Shown here: positions 4,683 through 13,400 of the stretch, one piece after another
How the letters are laid out: each line of letters starts with the position of its first letter
Position numbering within the stretch: the first letter of the stretch is position 1
Origin: Candidatus Kerfeldbacteria bacterium
Lineage (GTDB): Bacteria > Patescibacteriota > Patescibacteriia > SBBC01 > JACPUP01
DNA length: 15,566 nt
Reading direction: 5' to 3'
Assembly: GCA_016192205.1 (NCBI GenBank)
Contig: JACPUP010000046.1
Location: forward strand, 1-15,566
Notes under the pieces: generated by a model
Databases searched by the model: none
Told to the model about the DNA's origin: nothing
What the model saw: the letters and a program-made list of their open reading frames with translations, nothing else
Translations under genes and position numbers: made by a program

Positions 4683-6463
4683 GGCGAAGCGGGGATATTG
4701 TAGACGACAATCGAATGGCCGACGGTCGTGGCCGGTTCGTAGGCGTCCAACCACGCATACCGGTTCGGCGCCTTGTCGTAGCCGGGCGCGGCCTGGCCGC
4801 GTTCAGCCGTCAAATAGGTTTGTGAAACCGCGAGCCAGCCCGTGACCGCTGTCCCATCAATGTGCACGGCACGGCCAACGTCGGGCAACGCGTGTTCAAC
4901 GTTTCCTCCGCCGAAGTAATCCACGCTGATCGCATCAATGCCGCGCTCGCGAACGAATGCGGCCAGGCGTTTCAAATCCTGCCCCCAGTCGAGGTTTGAG
5001 TCCGCGACAATGCGATGGCCGTTGGCAGAACCGCTTGCGGCTTCATTGAAGTACGCGAGGAACGAGGGAGCGCTCCGCAGTACAGACACGGCCTGCCAGC
5101 CGAGCAACAGCAGCAGCGCGACGACTGCGGCGCCACGAAACCTGCCACGCAGGCGCTGGATGCCGCTAACCACCGCAATACTCACCAAGACGAACGCGAA
5201 CGGGAGCGTCGGCAACAGGTGCCGGACGCCGATGTTCAGCGCGGATTGGATGCTGACGATCCAGTAGGTGCCGACGACGATGAGGAAGGAGAGTTCTGTG
5301 AAATGCGCACGTGCCCACGGAAGCGCGCCGCGGAGGCGTTGGCGGAACATCACCATGACCGCACCGATGATGGTGAAGAACGATAGAAGGTGAAACGCCA
5401 GCGGTTCTTTGACCAGGTACACGAGTGGGAAGTACCTCGTGCGTCCGCCGTTTTTCACTGTTCCCTGAAAGTACGTCACACTCCCGTACGCCGCGCGGTT
5501 GGCGACCAACAACACGCCGGTGAGATATTGGCCGGCCGCCCGGATGACTGGCTTGTCCGCTGACCACAGGACGAACCGCTCGAGGGGATCAGGCCCCGAG
5601 GGCTGGAAGTACGCCCGGGCATCAACCGCTTGTTTCTCAGCCGGGTAGTTCCACGTTTGCGCAACGTAGACCGGAAGCACGACGAGCCCGAAGGCAATGG
5701 TGAGGATGAGTGCATATGCGCCAAGCTGCCCTAAGATTCTCGCGAGCAGGCGTTGGGCCGACGCGCCGCGTTCTGTCACCCCCGCCCACAGCACGATGAG
5801 CACGGCCCATATCGGAATGAGGATGAGGACGGAGAACTTCACCAGTAGCGCGCCGCCGAACACCGCGCCGGCGAGGACCAGTCGTCTTGCGTTTGGATGT
5901 TTGAGCCAACGAAGGAAGACGAGGGTCGCGATGAAGAAGGCAGCGGCCGCCCCGAGGTCCGTGGTAATGTAGCGGGCATGAGCGAGAACGGTGGGAGAGA
6001 GAGCATACAGGCTCACGGCGAGCAGCCCGGTCCATCCGCCGTACCGACGTCTCACCCACACAAAGAACCACCAACCAAACCCGACGAACACCAACAGCGT
6101 TGGCAACCGCCCCCAGAAGAGCATGGCGTCAACGGCCTGACCGTTGGCCTCGTAGAGGAAGAACGGCCCGAAGGACCACTGGTCATTGGTGGCGTGCGCC
6201 CAACTGGGGTGGGTGGCAGGGAAACGGATGGGCGTATTGCTCATCCATGACCAGGCCACGACCGCGAATCCGGCCAGGTCTTTGATGAGGGGCGGGTGCT
6301 CGGGGTTCAAACGCAGGTCCCCGCGGGTGACGTAACTCACCCCGGCGGGCAGGTGGCTTTTTTCGTCGACAATGGCCGAATCCCCGCGCATACTGGCGAT
6401 GGCGAAGGTGGTCGCGGTCAGCAGAAGGAGAGCAGCGATGAGTGCCGGCCAGCGCTTGGTCAT
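4679..6463 (-). CDS. PMT-like (ArnT/GT39-type) membrane glycosyltransferase
   Basis: 594 residues with an N-terminal helix (about 6-24), then an outside loop with the acidic pair D33-E34, H37 and NPEHPPL (53-59), followed by many hydrophobic helices to about residue 470 and a soluble C-terminal part. The DE pair in the first extracytoplasmic loop and the NPEHPPL block are typical of GT-C enzymes of the PMT/ArnT superfamily, which take a sugar from a polyprenyl-phosphate donor and transfer it to protein or lipid outside the membrane. The C-terminal DSNLDWGQDLK (488-498) is a recurrent motif of a bacterial branch of this family. Acceptor and sugar are unknown. uppS nearby would supply the lipid carrier, though they are not in one operon. 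Leader predicted about three bases; AGAAG just before the ATG is too close to be a good Shine-Dalgarno. Confidence 0.8.
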   Translation of the reverse strand: MTKRWPALIAALLLLTATTFAIASMRGDSAIVDEKSHLPAGVSYVTRGDLRLNPEHPPLIKDLAGFAVVAWSWMSNTPIRFPATHPSWAHATNDQWSFGPFFLYEANGQAVDAMLFWGRLPTLLVFVGFGWWFFVWVRRRYGGWTGLLAVSLYALSPTVLAHARYITTDLGAAAAFFIATLVFLRWLKHPNARRLVLAGAVFGGALLVKFSVLILIPIWAVLIVLWAGVTERGASAQRLLARILGQLGAYALILTIAFGLVVLPVYVAQTWNYPAEKQAVDARAYFQPSGPDPLERFVLWSADKPVIRAAGQYLTGVLLVANRAAYGSVTYFQGTVKNGGRTRYFPLVYLVKEPLAFHLLSFFTIIGAVMVMFRQRLRGALPWARAHFTELSFLIVVGTYWIVSIQSALNIGVRHLLPTLPFAFVLVSIAVVSGIQRLRGRFRGAAVVALLLLLGWQAVSVLRSAPSFLAYFNEAASGSANGHRIVADSNLDWGQDLKRLAAFVRERGIDAISVDYFGGGNVEHALPDVGRAVHIDGTAVTGWLAVSQTYLTAERGQAAPGYDKAPNRYAWLDAYEPATTVGHSIVVYNIPASP

Positions 6464-6473
6464 ATTCTTCTGT

Positions 6474-6503
6474 AGCGTAGCACGCGCGGCCGCGACCGGT
6501 GAA
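6474..6503 (-). promoter_or_regulatory. Extended -10 promoter of the PMT-like gene
   Basis: On the minus strand TTCACC (6503-6498), an 18-base spacer ending in TGC, and TACGCT (6479-6474). The ATG at 6463 lies ten bases past the -10, so the leader is nearly absent. Confidence 0.5.
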
Positions 6504-6513
6504 GGCGGTCCCG

Positions 6514-6543
6514 TTGTCTTTTCGTGTTCGCGGATGGTATGCT
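6514..6543 (+). promoter_or_regulatory. Extended -10 promoter that sets the start of the calcium-loop protein
   Basis: TTGTCT (6514-6519), an 18-base spacer ending in TGG, and TATGCT (6538-6543). The expected +1 is about 6549-6550, on the GTG at 6548-6550. The two in-frame upstream starts (GTG 6524 and ATG 6539) lie inside the promoter and would not be transcribed from it. Confidence 0.5.
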
Positions 6544-6547
6544 CACA

Positions 6548-8110
6548 GTGTCGTCAACCAAATCCTCATTCGTGGAATCCACCCCTGGCCAGTCCCAACC
6601 GTTCGTCTGGAAAAACGATGCCGGCGTTACGCCGACGGCGGCGTTGCCGTCCTTTCACCAGCCAGCGCCCGAGGTCGATCCAACTCTCCACCGGTGGGCC
6701 CCGCGACGTTTTCCCTGGTGGTGGCTAGTGGTTGGCATTCTGGTCCTGGTGGCCGGGCTCGGTGCGACCATGGTCTTCGGCGTGTTGCCCCGACCGAGCT
6801 GGCTGGGTGGCCTGTCGCTCACAACGATTGTTCGCGCCATCACCGACGCGCCGGCTGTCCAGAGTGCCGAATCGAAGGTCATCATCCAAATGGACGTGCG
6901 CGACGCCGCGCCGGGGACCGTGACATTTCCCACGTCGGCGGACGCGCGGACCGGCGTTCAACCCTGGCTTGGCGCTCTGCCAGCGTTCGCCCAAACCGCT
7001 TTTACCATCGAGCCCGTGGGGCCACTCGACCAGGGATCGTCGTTACCGTTCAGCGATGATTCAAACCTGCCCAGCGCGTCGATCCTTGACGGAACGCTTC
7101 CCGCCAGCGGTCCTCTTCTCGACGGCACCGCACTGCACCTGAATGCGACCGACGCGTATCAGTCCGTGGCGGGGTCATCGTTTCCGCAGTTCCGCAGCTC
7201 CGTCATCGGCACTGCGACCTGGGCGAACGTCACGTACGCTTTCGACCTCGAATTCCGCGCAGTGGGAGAGACGTTCTACGTCCGCGCGAACGGGCTGCCG
7301 TCGCTGCCGTTCTTTGACCTGCAGCCTTTCACGAACACGTGGGTGAGCATGACCGCCCGGGCGCTCGAACAGGACAGTGGGATTCTGCCAAATCTTGAAG
7401 TCCCGACGCCGGACACAGAGAAAATTCGCGCCTTCACCGATCGGGTTGCACAGGCCGCCGAGGAAACGAAAGCCATCTTCATTGAGAAAGATTTCGGCAA
7501 CGAGACCGTCGGTGACGCCAAGGTCCGGCACGTGCGCGTGAATATCGATCCCGACCAATTCATCGCTTTCGAGCGGCGCGTGTGGGATGCCTGGCGGGAG
7601 ATTGATCCGTTTGAGGTCGGCGCGGGCACCATTGACTCGTCGCCCCCTCTGACCGCGGACGACCTGCCGATGCTGACCGCGTACGCGAAGAATGCCAAAC
7701 ATGACCTCTGGATTGATTTACAGACTGGCCAGCTCCACCAGGTTCGCTATGAGCTTGCAGTCCGTCCAGAAGGGGACGAACTCATTCCGGCCGGGAAGCA
7801 GCTGACGGCGATTGTGGAATATACGCAGCTGTCGGTCAACCAACCCGTGACGGTTGAGGCGCCGACCGAGAGCATTCCCTTTGGCCAATTCTTCGCCGAG
7901 GCGCTTTCGGATGGTGAGGACTTTTCTGCCCTCGAGCCGAACGCGTCCGGAACAGACCCGTTCGCCGATACCGACGGCGATGGGTTATCCGATCTGGAAG
8001 AGCGTAGCTTCGGTACTGACCCGGCCGTGGCCGACACCGATGGAGATGGGTACAGTGACAAGACGGAAATCGATAACGGGTTCGATCCGCTGGCTGCCCC
8101 GAGCACGTAG
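6548..8110 (+). CDS. Membrane-anchored extracytoplasmic protein with C-terminal TSP3-like calcium loops
   Basis: 520 residues from the GTG at 6548, which coincides with the predicted transcription start. The first 55 residues are polar and Pro-rich; one helix follows at about 57-79 (WWWLVVGILVLVAGLGATMVFGV), positively charged before it (RWAPRRF), so the rest should be outside. The central 390 residues have no recognised motif; beta-rich stretches with paired Tyr/Phe (VTYAFDLEFRAVGETFYVRA, later LWIDLQTGQLHQVRYEL) could be a LolA/LppX-like lipid-binding sheet, but that is a guess. Residues about 474-519 hold two calcium loops of the thrombospondin type 3 kind: DTDGDGLSDLEE, FGTDP, DTDGDGYSDKTE and NGFDP. 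Such tails are common on CPR surface proteins. Function unknown. It diverges from the PMT-like gene across an 84-bp gap with both promoters. Confidence 0.75.
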   Translation: MSSTKSSFVESTPGQSQPFVWKNDAGVTPTAALPSFHQPAPEVDPTLHRWAPRRFPWWWLVVGILVLVAGLGATMVFGVLPRPSWLGGLSLTTIVRAITDAPAVQSAESKVIIQMDVRDAAPGTVTFPTSADARTGVQPWLGALPAFAQTAFTIEPVGPLDQGSSLPFSDDSNLPSASILDGTLPASGPLLDGTALHLNATDAYQSVAGSSFPQFRSSVIGTATWANVTYAFDLEFRAVGETFYVRANGLPSLPFFDLQPFTNTWVSMTARALEQDSGILPNLEVPTPDTEKIRAFTDRVAQAAEETKAIFIEKDFGNETVGDAKVRHVRVNIDPDQFIAFERRVWDAWREIDPFEVGAGTIDSSPPLTADDLPMLTAYAKNAKHDLWIDLQTGQLHQVRYELAVRPEGDELIPAGKQLTAIVEYTQLSVNQPVTVEAPTESIPFGQFFAEALSDGEDFSALEPNASGTDPFADTDGDGLSDLEERSFGTDPAVADTDGDGYSDKTEIDNGFDPLAAPST

Positions 8111-8190
8111 TCCGTAGCGCGTAGTTCGTAGGAGGAATGGAAAGCGCGTTATCCATTCTGCGCTCTACGTACTGCGCTCCACGATCACTG
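8104..8190. repeat. Word-iterated inverted repeat, CGTAG type
   Basis: It begins in the stop codon of the calcium-loop gene (acgTAG). Left side: ACGTAGTCCGTAGCGCGTAG then TTCGTAGG (8105-8132). The centre is a perfect 7-bp hairpin, GAATGGA (8135-8141) and TCCATTC (8152-8158). The right side carries complements: GCGCTCTACGTACTGCGCTC (8160-8179). The same architecture as the GAATC elements with a different word. It separates the gene from the convergent tRNA. Confidence 0.6.
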
Positions 8191-8205
8191 CTCGTGCACG
8201 CCAAA

Positions 8206-8278
8206 TCGGGGTGCCGGGGCTCGAACCCGGGACCTCATCGTCCCGAACGATGCGCGCTACCAACTGCGCCACACCCCG
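8206..8278 (-). tRNA. tRNA-Pro (anticodon CGG)
   Basis: The minus strand folds as a complete 73-nt cloverleaf: acceptor CGGGGTG/CACCCCG, D-arm GCGC-AGTTGGTA-GCGC, anticodon arm CATCG-TTCGGGA-CGATG with CGG at 8245-8243, variable AGGTC, T-arm CCGGG-TTCGAGC-CCCGG, and discriminator A. The C1-G72 pair and the GGTAGCGC and TCGTTCGGGACGA blocks are as in bacterial tRNA-Pro. CCA is not encoded (TTTGG follows), so it must be added enzymatically. It reads CCG codons, which fits a G+C-rich genome. Its own promoter lies at 8295-8323. Confidence 0.97.
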
Positions 8279-8294
8279 CTGATTTGGCAGCCGT

Positions 8295-8323
8295 AGCCTA
8301 GCACGGCGCACGCGTTTCGTGAA
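8295..8323 (-). promoter_or_regulatory. Promoter of tRNA-Pro
   Basis: On the minus strand TTCACG (8323-8318), a 17-base spacer ending in TGC, and TAGGCT (8300-8295), 17 bases before the tRNA 5' end. It is divergent from the promoter at 8339-8347. Confidence 0.55.
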
Positions 8324-8338
8324 GGCGTTGCTTTTTTG

Positions 8339-8347
8339 TGCTATACT
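8339..8347 (+). promoter_or_regulatory. Extended -10 promoter of the DHS-like gene
   Basis: TGC followed by TATACT (8342-8347), the best -10 on this side of the window; no good -35 is seen. Expected +1 is near 8354, giving a 47-base leader with GAGGAG (8387-8392) eight bases before the ATG at 8401. This site rules out the in-frame GTG at 8338 as start. Confidence 0.6.
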
Positions 8348-8400
8348 TTGCGTGCGTTCATGGGGCGCACCGAACATTTTTGTTACGAGGAGACGCGCGT

Positions 8401-9492
8401 ATGGAAGAAAACCCGTACAAGAAAGAACTTCGCCAACCCTTTGACCCAGCGCAGGGCAAGGATGACCTCACGGCCTGGAAGGATAAAGCCTTTCAAGCGC
8501 GTGGTTTAGGCGAAGTTGCCGACGTGTGGGAAGAAACGATCACCAGGCCGAAGATGGTGAACTTCCTTGGGTACGCAGCGAGTTTGAGCAGCGCTGGCCT
8601 GTGGCCAGGCATCCGGTGGCTTGTGGAAAACCGCATGGTGGACGTGCTCGTCGCAACCGGCGCCAACCTCACGGAAGACGTGTACGAAGCCATGGGATTT
8701 CAGTACTGGAAAGTCGATCCGTGGTTCCCGGACGACAACGATTTGCTTGCGCACCGGATGGACCGGTTCTACGACCACGCAGCTGATGAGTGGGACTACC
8801 GGAAGATGGAACTCCTCGTCATCAAGTTCATCGAGGAGCTCAACAACTCGCTGAAAGAGCAAACGGTCTTCCCCACCTGGAAACTGTTGCATGAATTCGG
8901 GAAGTGGCAGTTGCAGCAGGGGATTCGCAGCATCACGGCGGTGGCGGCCGAGAAGAAGATACCGGTCTTCTGCCCAGCCCTCGTCGACTCCGGCTTTGGC
9001 GAGGCGTACGTGTGGGCGCTCTCGGACATTCCGCGGAAGCAGCGCAAGCTCATCGTCGAACAGTTTTGGGACGCCGAAGATATCTTCCAGATTGCCGAGT
9101 GGGCGCTGAAAGAGGGCCGCGAGAAAACCGCCGGCTACATCGGTGGCGGCGTGCCGAAGGACTTCACTCAGCTCGTCGCGGTCTCGCAGTCCGTGGTCCG
9201 GCCCTCGAAGACCGAGGAGGACAAGTACGCAGTCGCCGGAGACGAGAACGACGTCATCTACCCGTACAAGTACTCGTTCCAGATCACGACGGACTCGCCG
9301 CAGTGGGGGTCGCTCTCTGGCTGCGGCGTGATGACCGAACCCATCAGCTGGGGTAAGCAGGCGAATGGCGGCCGGAACGCGCAGGTCTACTGCGATGCGA
9401 CCATTGCGTTGCCGCTCATTTGGCGACATTTCGCCAAGAGGAAGATTCAACGGAACGACCCCCCGGATTTGCGTTGGTTTTTTTCGGAGTAG
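8401..9492 (+). CDS. Deoxyhypusine synthase-like NAD-dependent enzyme
   Basis: 363 residues from the ATG at 8401, with GAGGAG well placed upstream. The deoxyhypusine synthase family is recognised from VATGANLTEDVYEAMG (NAD-binding region), FCPALVDSGFGEA, YIGGGVPKDF, the SWGK block with Lys319 (position of the Lys that forms the enzyme-imine intermediate, Lys329 in human DHS) and VYCDATIALPLIW. Length fits DHS (about 350-370). True DHS modifies eIF5A with a butylamine from spermidine; bacteria have no eIF5A, and several bacterial members of this family instead make homospermidine or related polyamines, so polyamine metabolism is the likelier role here. Residues 11-22 (RQPFDPAQGKDD) look like an in-frame insertion of a short palindromic repeat. 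Monocistronic, with a word-repeat element right after the stop. Confidence 0.85.
   Translation: MEENPYKKELRQPFDPAQGKDDLTAWKDKAFQARGLGEVADVWEETITRPKMVNFLGYAASLSSAGLWPGIRWLVENRMVDVLVATGANLTEDVYEAMGFQYWKVDPWFPDDNDLLAHRMDRFYDHAADEWDYRKMELLVIKFIEELNNSLKEQTVFPTWKLLHEFGKWQLQQGIRSITAVAAEKKIPVFCPALVDSGFGEAYVWALSDIPRKQRKLIVEQFWDAEDIFQIAEWALKEGREKTAGYIGGGVPKDFTQLVAVSQSVVRPSKTEEDKYAVAGDENDVIYPYKYSFQITTDSPQWGSLSGCGVMTEPISWGKQANGGRNAQVYCDATIALPLIWRHFAKRKIQRNDPPDLRWFFSE
8437..8456 (+). repeat. Possible in-frame palindromic repeat insertion (PFDPAQGK type)
   Basis: CCCTTTGACCCAGCGCAGGG is bounded by the inverted ends CCCT/AGGG and encodes PFDPAQG near the N-terminus of the DHS-like protein. From memory, closely similar short palindromes (CCTTCGAC...CTCAGGG, translated as PFD.AQG) are scattered in many environmental bacterial genomes. 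Only one copy is visible in this window, so the assignment is tentative. Confidence 0.35.
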
Positions 9493-9600
9493 TTCGTTAG
9501 CTTCTTAGCTTGTTAGGACGGCGTGGGAACGTCCTTACCTTAAAGCGCTAACGAGCTGATCACCTCATAAGCTAACAAGCTCAATGAGCTAATGAGCTCA
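9493..9600. repeat. Word-iterated inverted repeat, TTAGC type
   Basis: It begins right after the TAG at 9490-9492. Left: GTTAGCTTCTTAGCTTGTTA (9496-9515). Centre: a perfect hairpin AGGACG (9515-9520) with CGTCCT (9530-9535). Right: the complementary and tandem words GCTAACGAGCTGATC, AAGCTAACAAGCTCAATGAG and CTAATGAGCTCATG (9547-9602). Same plan as the GAATC and CGTAG elements, with a third word. Confidence 0.6.
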
Positions 9601-9655
9601 TGATTTACCGTTCGGTTGGTCGTTCGCAATGCGTCGGTGGCAGTTGGTCTGTGGC

Positions 9656-9683
9656 TTGCAAATCCAAAAATTTTGAGTACGAT
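9656..9683 (+). promoter_or_regulatory. Promoter of uppS (leaderless)
   Basis: TTGCAA (9656-9661), a 16-base spacer and TACGAT (9678-9683). The ATG at 9692 lies nine bases past the -10, at the expected +1, and there is no Shine-Dalgarno. Confidence 0.5.
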
Positions 9684-9691
9684 GGAGCGGT

Positions 9692-10387
9692 ATGGCGGTT
9701 TCTTCGCACATCCCGCGCCACGTGGGCATTATCATGGACGGCAATCGCCGGTGGGCCAGAGCGCGAGGACTGCCGGCGTTGGAAGGGCATCGGCGGGGTT
9801 ACGAAAAGATGAAAGCAGTCGGGGATTGGGCGCTCGAGGTCGGTATTGAGTATTTGACGGTGTTTGCGTTCTCCACCGAGAACTGGAACCGCACGAAGCG
9901 CGAGGTTTCCTACCTCATGCGGCTGCTCAAGCGGGCGTTCGAGCGTGACCTCAACTACTTTCATGAGCGGGGCATCAAGCTCCGCTTCCTCGGCCGCTGG
10001 CGTGGTCTTCCGGCCGATGTCCAGCGGGCAACCCGGGCGGCCGTGCGAAAAACCGCTGGCAATACTCGGGCGACGTTCAGCGTTTGCATCAACTACGGCG
10101 GTCGGCACGAAATCGTCGATGCGGTTCGGGCGATCGTCCGCGCTCGGGTGCCGGCCGGGCGCATCACCCCGGCCACCATCAGCCACGCCTTGTATGCGAG
10201 CGACCTGCCCAATCCTGATCTCATCATCCGCACGTCCGGAGAGCAGCGGTTGTCGGGGTTTCTGACGTGGCAGAGTGCGTACAGTGAACTCCTGTTCGTG
10301 AAGCAGCATTGGCCGGCGTTTTCGAAACAGGATTTTCACGCAGCGCTCCAAGCCTACGCCCGGCGCCAGCGCCGCTACGGTCGCTAG
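9692..10387 (+). CDS. uppS: Isoprenyl transferase (undecaprenyl diphosphate synthase)
   Basis: 231 residues, the usual size for the cis-prenyltransferase family. It makes the long-chain polyprenyl diphosphate that becomes the lipid carrier for peptidoglycan, polysaccharide and PMT-type glycosylation, acting at the inner face of the membrane. All signature blocks are present: IIMDGNRRWA with the magnesium-binding Asp16, GHRRG (32-36), FAFSTENWNR (58-67), INYGGRHEI (133-141), and RTSGEQRLSGFLTWQ (180-194) followed by YSELLF with Glu199. The chain length (C50, C55 or other) cannot be read from sequence. The ATG sits at the predicted transcription start. The next gene starts 39 bases downstream but has its own promoter; no terminator is seen between them, so read-through is possible. 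Confidence 0.97.
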   Translation: MAVSSHIPRHVGIIMDGNRRWARARGLPALEGHRRGYEKMKAVGDWALEVGIEYLTVFAFSTENWNRTKREVSYLMRLLKRAFERDLNYFHERGIKLRFLGRWRGLPADVQRATRAAVRKTAGNTRATFSVCINYGGRHEIVDAVRAIVRARVPAGRITPATISHALYASDLPNPDLIIRTSGEQRLSGFLTWQSAYSELLFVKQHWPAFSKQDFHAALQAYARRQRRYGR

Positions 10388-10391
10388 GCTG

Positions 10392-10420
10392 TCGACATCC
10401 ATCCAGAAAAATGGTATACT
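10392..10420 (+). promoter_or_regulatory. Extended -10 promoter of the giant surface protein (leaderless)
   Basis: TCGACA (10392-10397), a 17-base spacer ending in TGG, and TATACT (10415-10420). The ATG at 10427 is exactly seven bases past the -10, so the mRNA should begin with AUG. Confidence 0.7.
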
Positions 10421-10426
10421 TCAAGT

Positions 10427-13400
10427 ATGCCGCGCCGACGGTCCTCCGGGACTGACGTAGAAATTCAAAGTGGAACCACGATCCGGACCTTCGTACGGAT
10501 ACTGCCGGCCGTCGCCACCTTCATTGCGATTGGGGTGGGGATTTCTTTTTTCCTTACGAACTACTTGCCGGGCGTGGTTCCGCCGAGCGAGTTCGTCGTG
10601 AGCGGCTCTCCGCAGACGGCCATCTGGGAATTGAACGACGCCACCGAGTTCTCCTTCGACGGCACGAACGTGGAAATCGCGGCCGGCCGGGCGCAACTGA
10701 AGTTGATCGGCGGGTGGTGGAATGCGAATTATCGGTACCGCGTGCCGCTGACGATTACCGCCGGGCCCGCCGGCGCGACTGCAGGTCAGACCGTCGTGCT
10801 GACGTCGCCAACCTCGCTCTACGTCAACCTGGGCCTTATGCAAACGGATCGCGACGACTTGCGGATCATCTACTGGGACGGGAATACGAACACTGAGCTC
10901 GACCGCGACTACGTTTCCGTCACGGACCTGCGGTTCAAGCTCCAGAGCCCGATTACGCCGGGCGCATCGACGGGCGCGTACTTCATGTACCTGGGGAATG
11001 CGAGTGCGACGAACCCGCCGGCGAACCGGGCGAACGTGTACGAGTACTTTCAGGATTTTTCGACCGACGTTTTTGGTGCGGGCACGTGGACGAGTTCGTC
11101 GAACCCGGCTGTCTGCACAACGGCGTTCAGCGTGTCCGGCGGTCGTCTCCAGAAGGGGACGTACAGTCCGGGCGATTGCTTCGCCTGGGATAACACCTCG
11201 ACGTTCAGCGCCGCTGACGACTGGGTGATTGAGTCCGACCTCGAACTGTCGAGCGGCGTGCGGCCGGTGGTGGGTTCGCTCGCGCTGCATGACGACGCCG
11301 GGACGGGCGGCTACTGGGCCGGTTTGACGGAGAATGCAACTGACACCGTTTTCATCCGCAACAGCGCTGGAACCTTCGTGCCGTCCGCGACGACGACGGC
11401 GGCACTGGGAACAACGTACCGCGTGACCTGGCGGTACGATTACACAACAGCGACCAATCGAACGCACACCGTCTTCGTCAATGGAACGCAGGCGTTGCAG
11501 GCGAATGATACGGCGGAGAACTTCTCGCTCGGCACGGGGAAGTTCGGCGTGCACAACTACAATCCCTTTGACGGTTCGTCAACGCCCGGGGTCATCGCCT
11601 GGGATAACTACAAGGCCTGGCGTGAAACCTCCACTGTTGCCGTCGGCAGCCTCCAGGGAGGCTACCCGCAGACCGCGGTGATTGCATCCGCGACCGGATT
11701 ACCCTACGGTTCTCTCACCGCCTTTTCCATCCGCACCGACGACCAGCGTCTCGTGGCCTTTCAGCTTTCAAGCGATGACGGTGCTACCTGGCTGTACACG
11801 AGCGACGGCGTGAACTGGATTCCGTCGAACGGTACCTTTGCGCAGAGCTCCGGCGCCGCCCTAGTGAATTTCGCCGCACCGTCGTTTCCGAACAACGGAA
11901 CCCTCCGCTGGCGAGCAGTTTTTTCCTCCTACGACGTCGGAGCGAGTCAGCACTGGCTTGATCAGGTGGCCTTCGGATTCACGTACGACGCTGCTGACCT
12001 CGACGCCGACGGGTACACGTCGGTCGCGTCCGGGGGAAACGACTGCGTCGATTCGGTGCAGGCTCTGTACAAAGATGGTGTAGCCGGTTGCGATGAATCG
12101 CAGACGACCCTCAACTACCCGGGCATCCCGATCGTTGACCACACCATCGTGAAGGACGACGTCGGCACCTACCACATCTTCTTCTCGGCCGGTGCGCCGA
12201 CTGAAATTCGCCACTACTCGACAACCGACCTCACGCAACCCTGGGCGGATGAAGGAATCGCGCTCCGCGTTGCTCCGGGAGCGTGGGATCCGTACGGACT
12301 CTGGGCGCCGCACGTCATTCGGAAGGACGGCACCTGGTACATGTTCTACACCGGCTCGACCGGAGCGGGTAATGCCGATCATACCGAGCGGCTCGGGCTC
12401 GCCACCTCGACCGACCTGACCAACTGGACGCGGTATCCGATCAACAACTGCTCCGGCTCGACCGGCGACGGCTGCGTGTACACCTGCAATGAGACGTGGA
12501 CGACGGTGAGCCTGGGCGGACCGCAGGATGAACAGTGCCGCGACCCCATGGTGCTGTTCGATCCCAAGACGGGACAGTGGGACGTGTTCTTGACCGCAGT
12601 GGGTCTCGCGTCAGGAACGCACGTCACGACCGTCGCAACGTCATCCGACTTGCTCAGCTGGACCGGCTTGGGCTACATCTCTTCCACCGGTCTCGTCCCT
12701 GGCGGCGTGGGGAAACAGACCGGGGGCGGTATCGCCGAGAACCCGTTCGTCACCCAGTACGACAGCGACTACTACCTGTTTTTCACCGATTGGAATGATC
12801 CTCAGCCGGCCATTCAGTACGTGAAATCTCCGACGTTGACCTTTGATTCGAGCGGGAGTGCCAACTGGGCGTACCAGGGAGACGTCGGCGTCACCGGGTT
12901 GAGTGCTCCCGAGGTTACGGTCTTAGAGAATGACACCTGGCTGTTCACCGCGTCCGACGGCCCTCTCGGAACCGGGAACTGGGATCTGCGCCTGCTGCGT
13001 ATGGTCTGGGACAACGCCGGTGGTTTCTCGCTCGTCAATTTCACCGGCCTGGACTGCCGCGTTCCGAGCGACTCGATCCACCCGGACGCGACGGAAGTGT
13101 GCGGCGACAGCATCGACAACAACTGCTCGGCTGGCGACGGCGAGGTGCTCTTCTGCGGTCCCTGCACCGACCTCGATGGTGACGGGTACGGCAGCCCAGC
13201 CTCGTACGCGTGTTCGTTCCCGCAGCTCGACTGCAATGACGCGGTGAGTACTATCAACCCCGGCGGCGCAGAAATCTGTGACAGCCAAGACAATAACTGC
13301 TCGGGGGAAACAGACGAAGGCGGGATCTGCGTTTCCACCAGCACCTGCACGCCAAGCTGGCAGTGCGGCGCGTGGTCGGCCTGCAGTGAGAAGGTCCAGA

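Noticed and set aside
6524..6547. Eight-codon N-terminal extension of the calcium-loop protein
   Set aside because: The extension overlaps the TATGCT -10 element, so it would not be in the mRNA; the GTG at 6548 fits the expected transcription start.
8338..8400. Upstream GTG start of the DHS-like gene
   Set aside because: It lies in the TATACT promoter; the ATG at 8401 has GAGGAG eight bases upstream.
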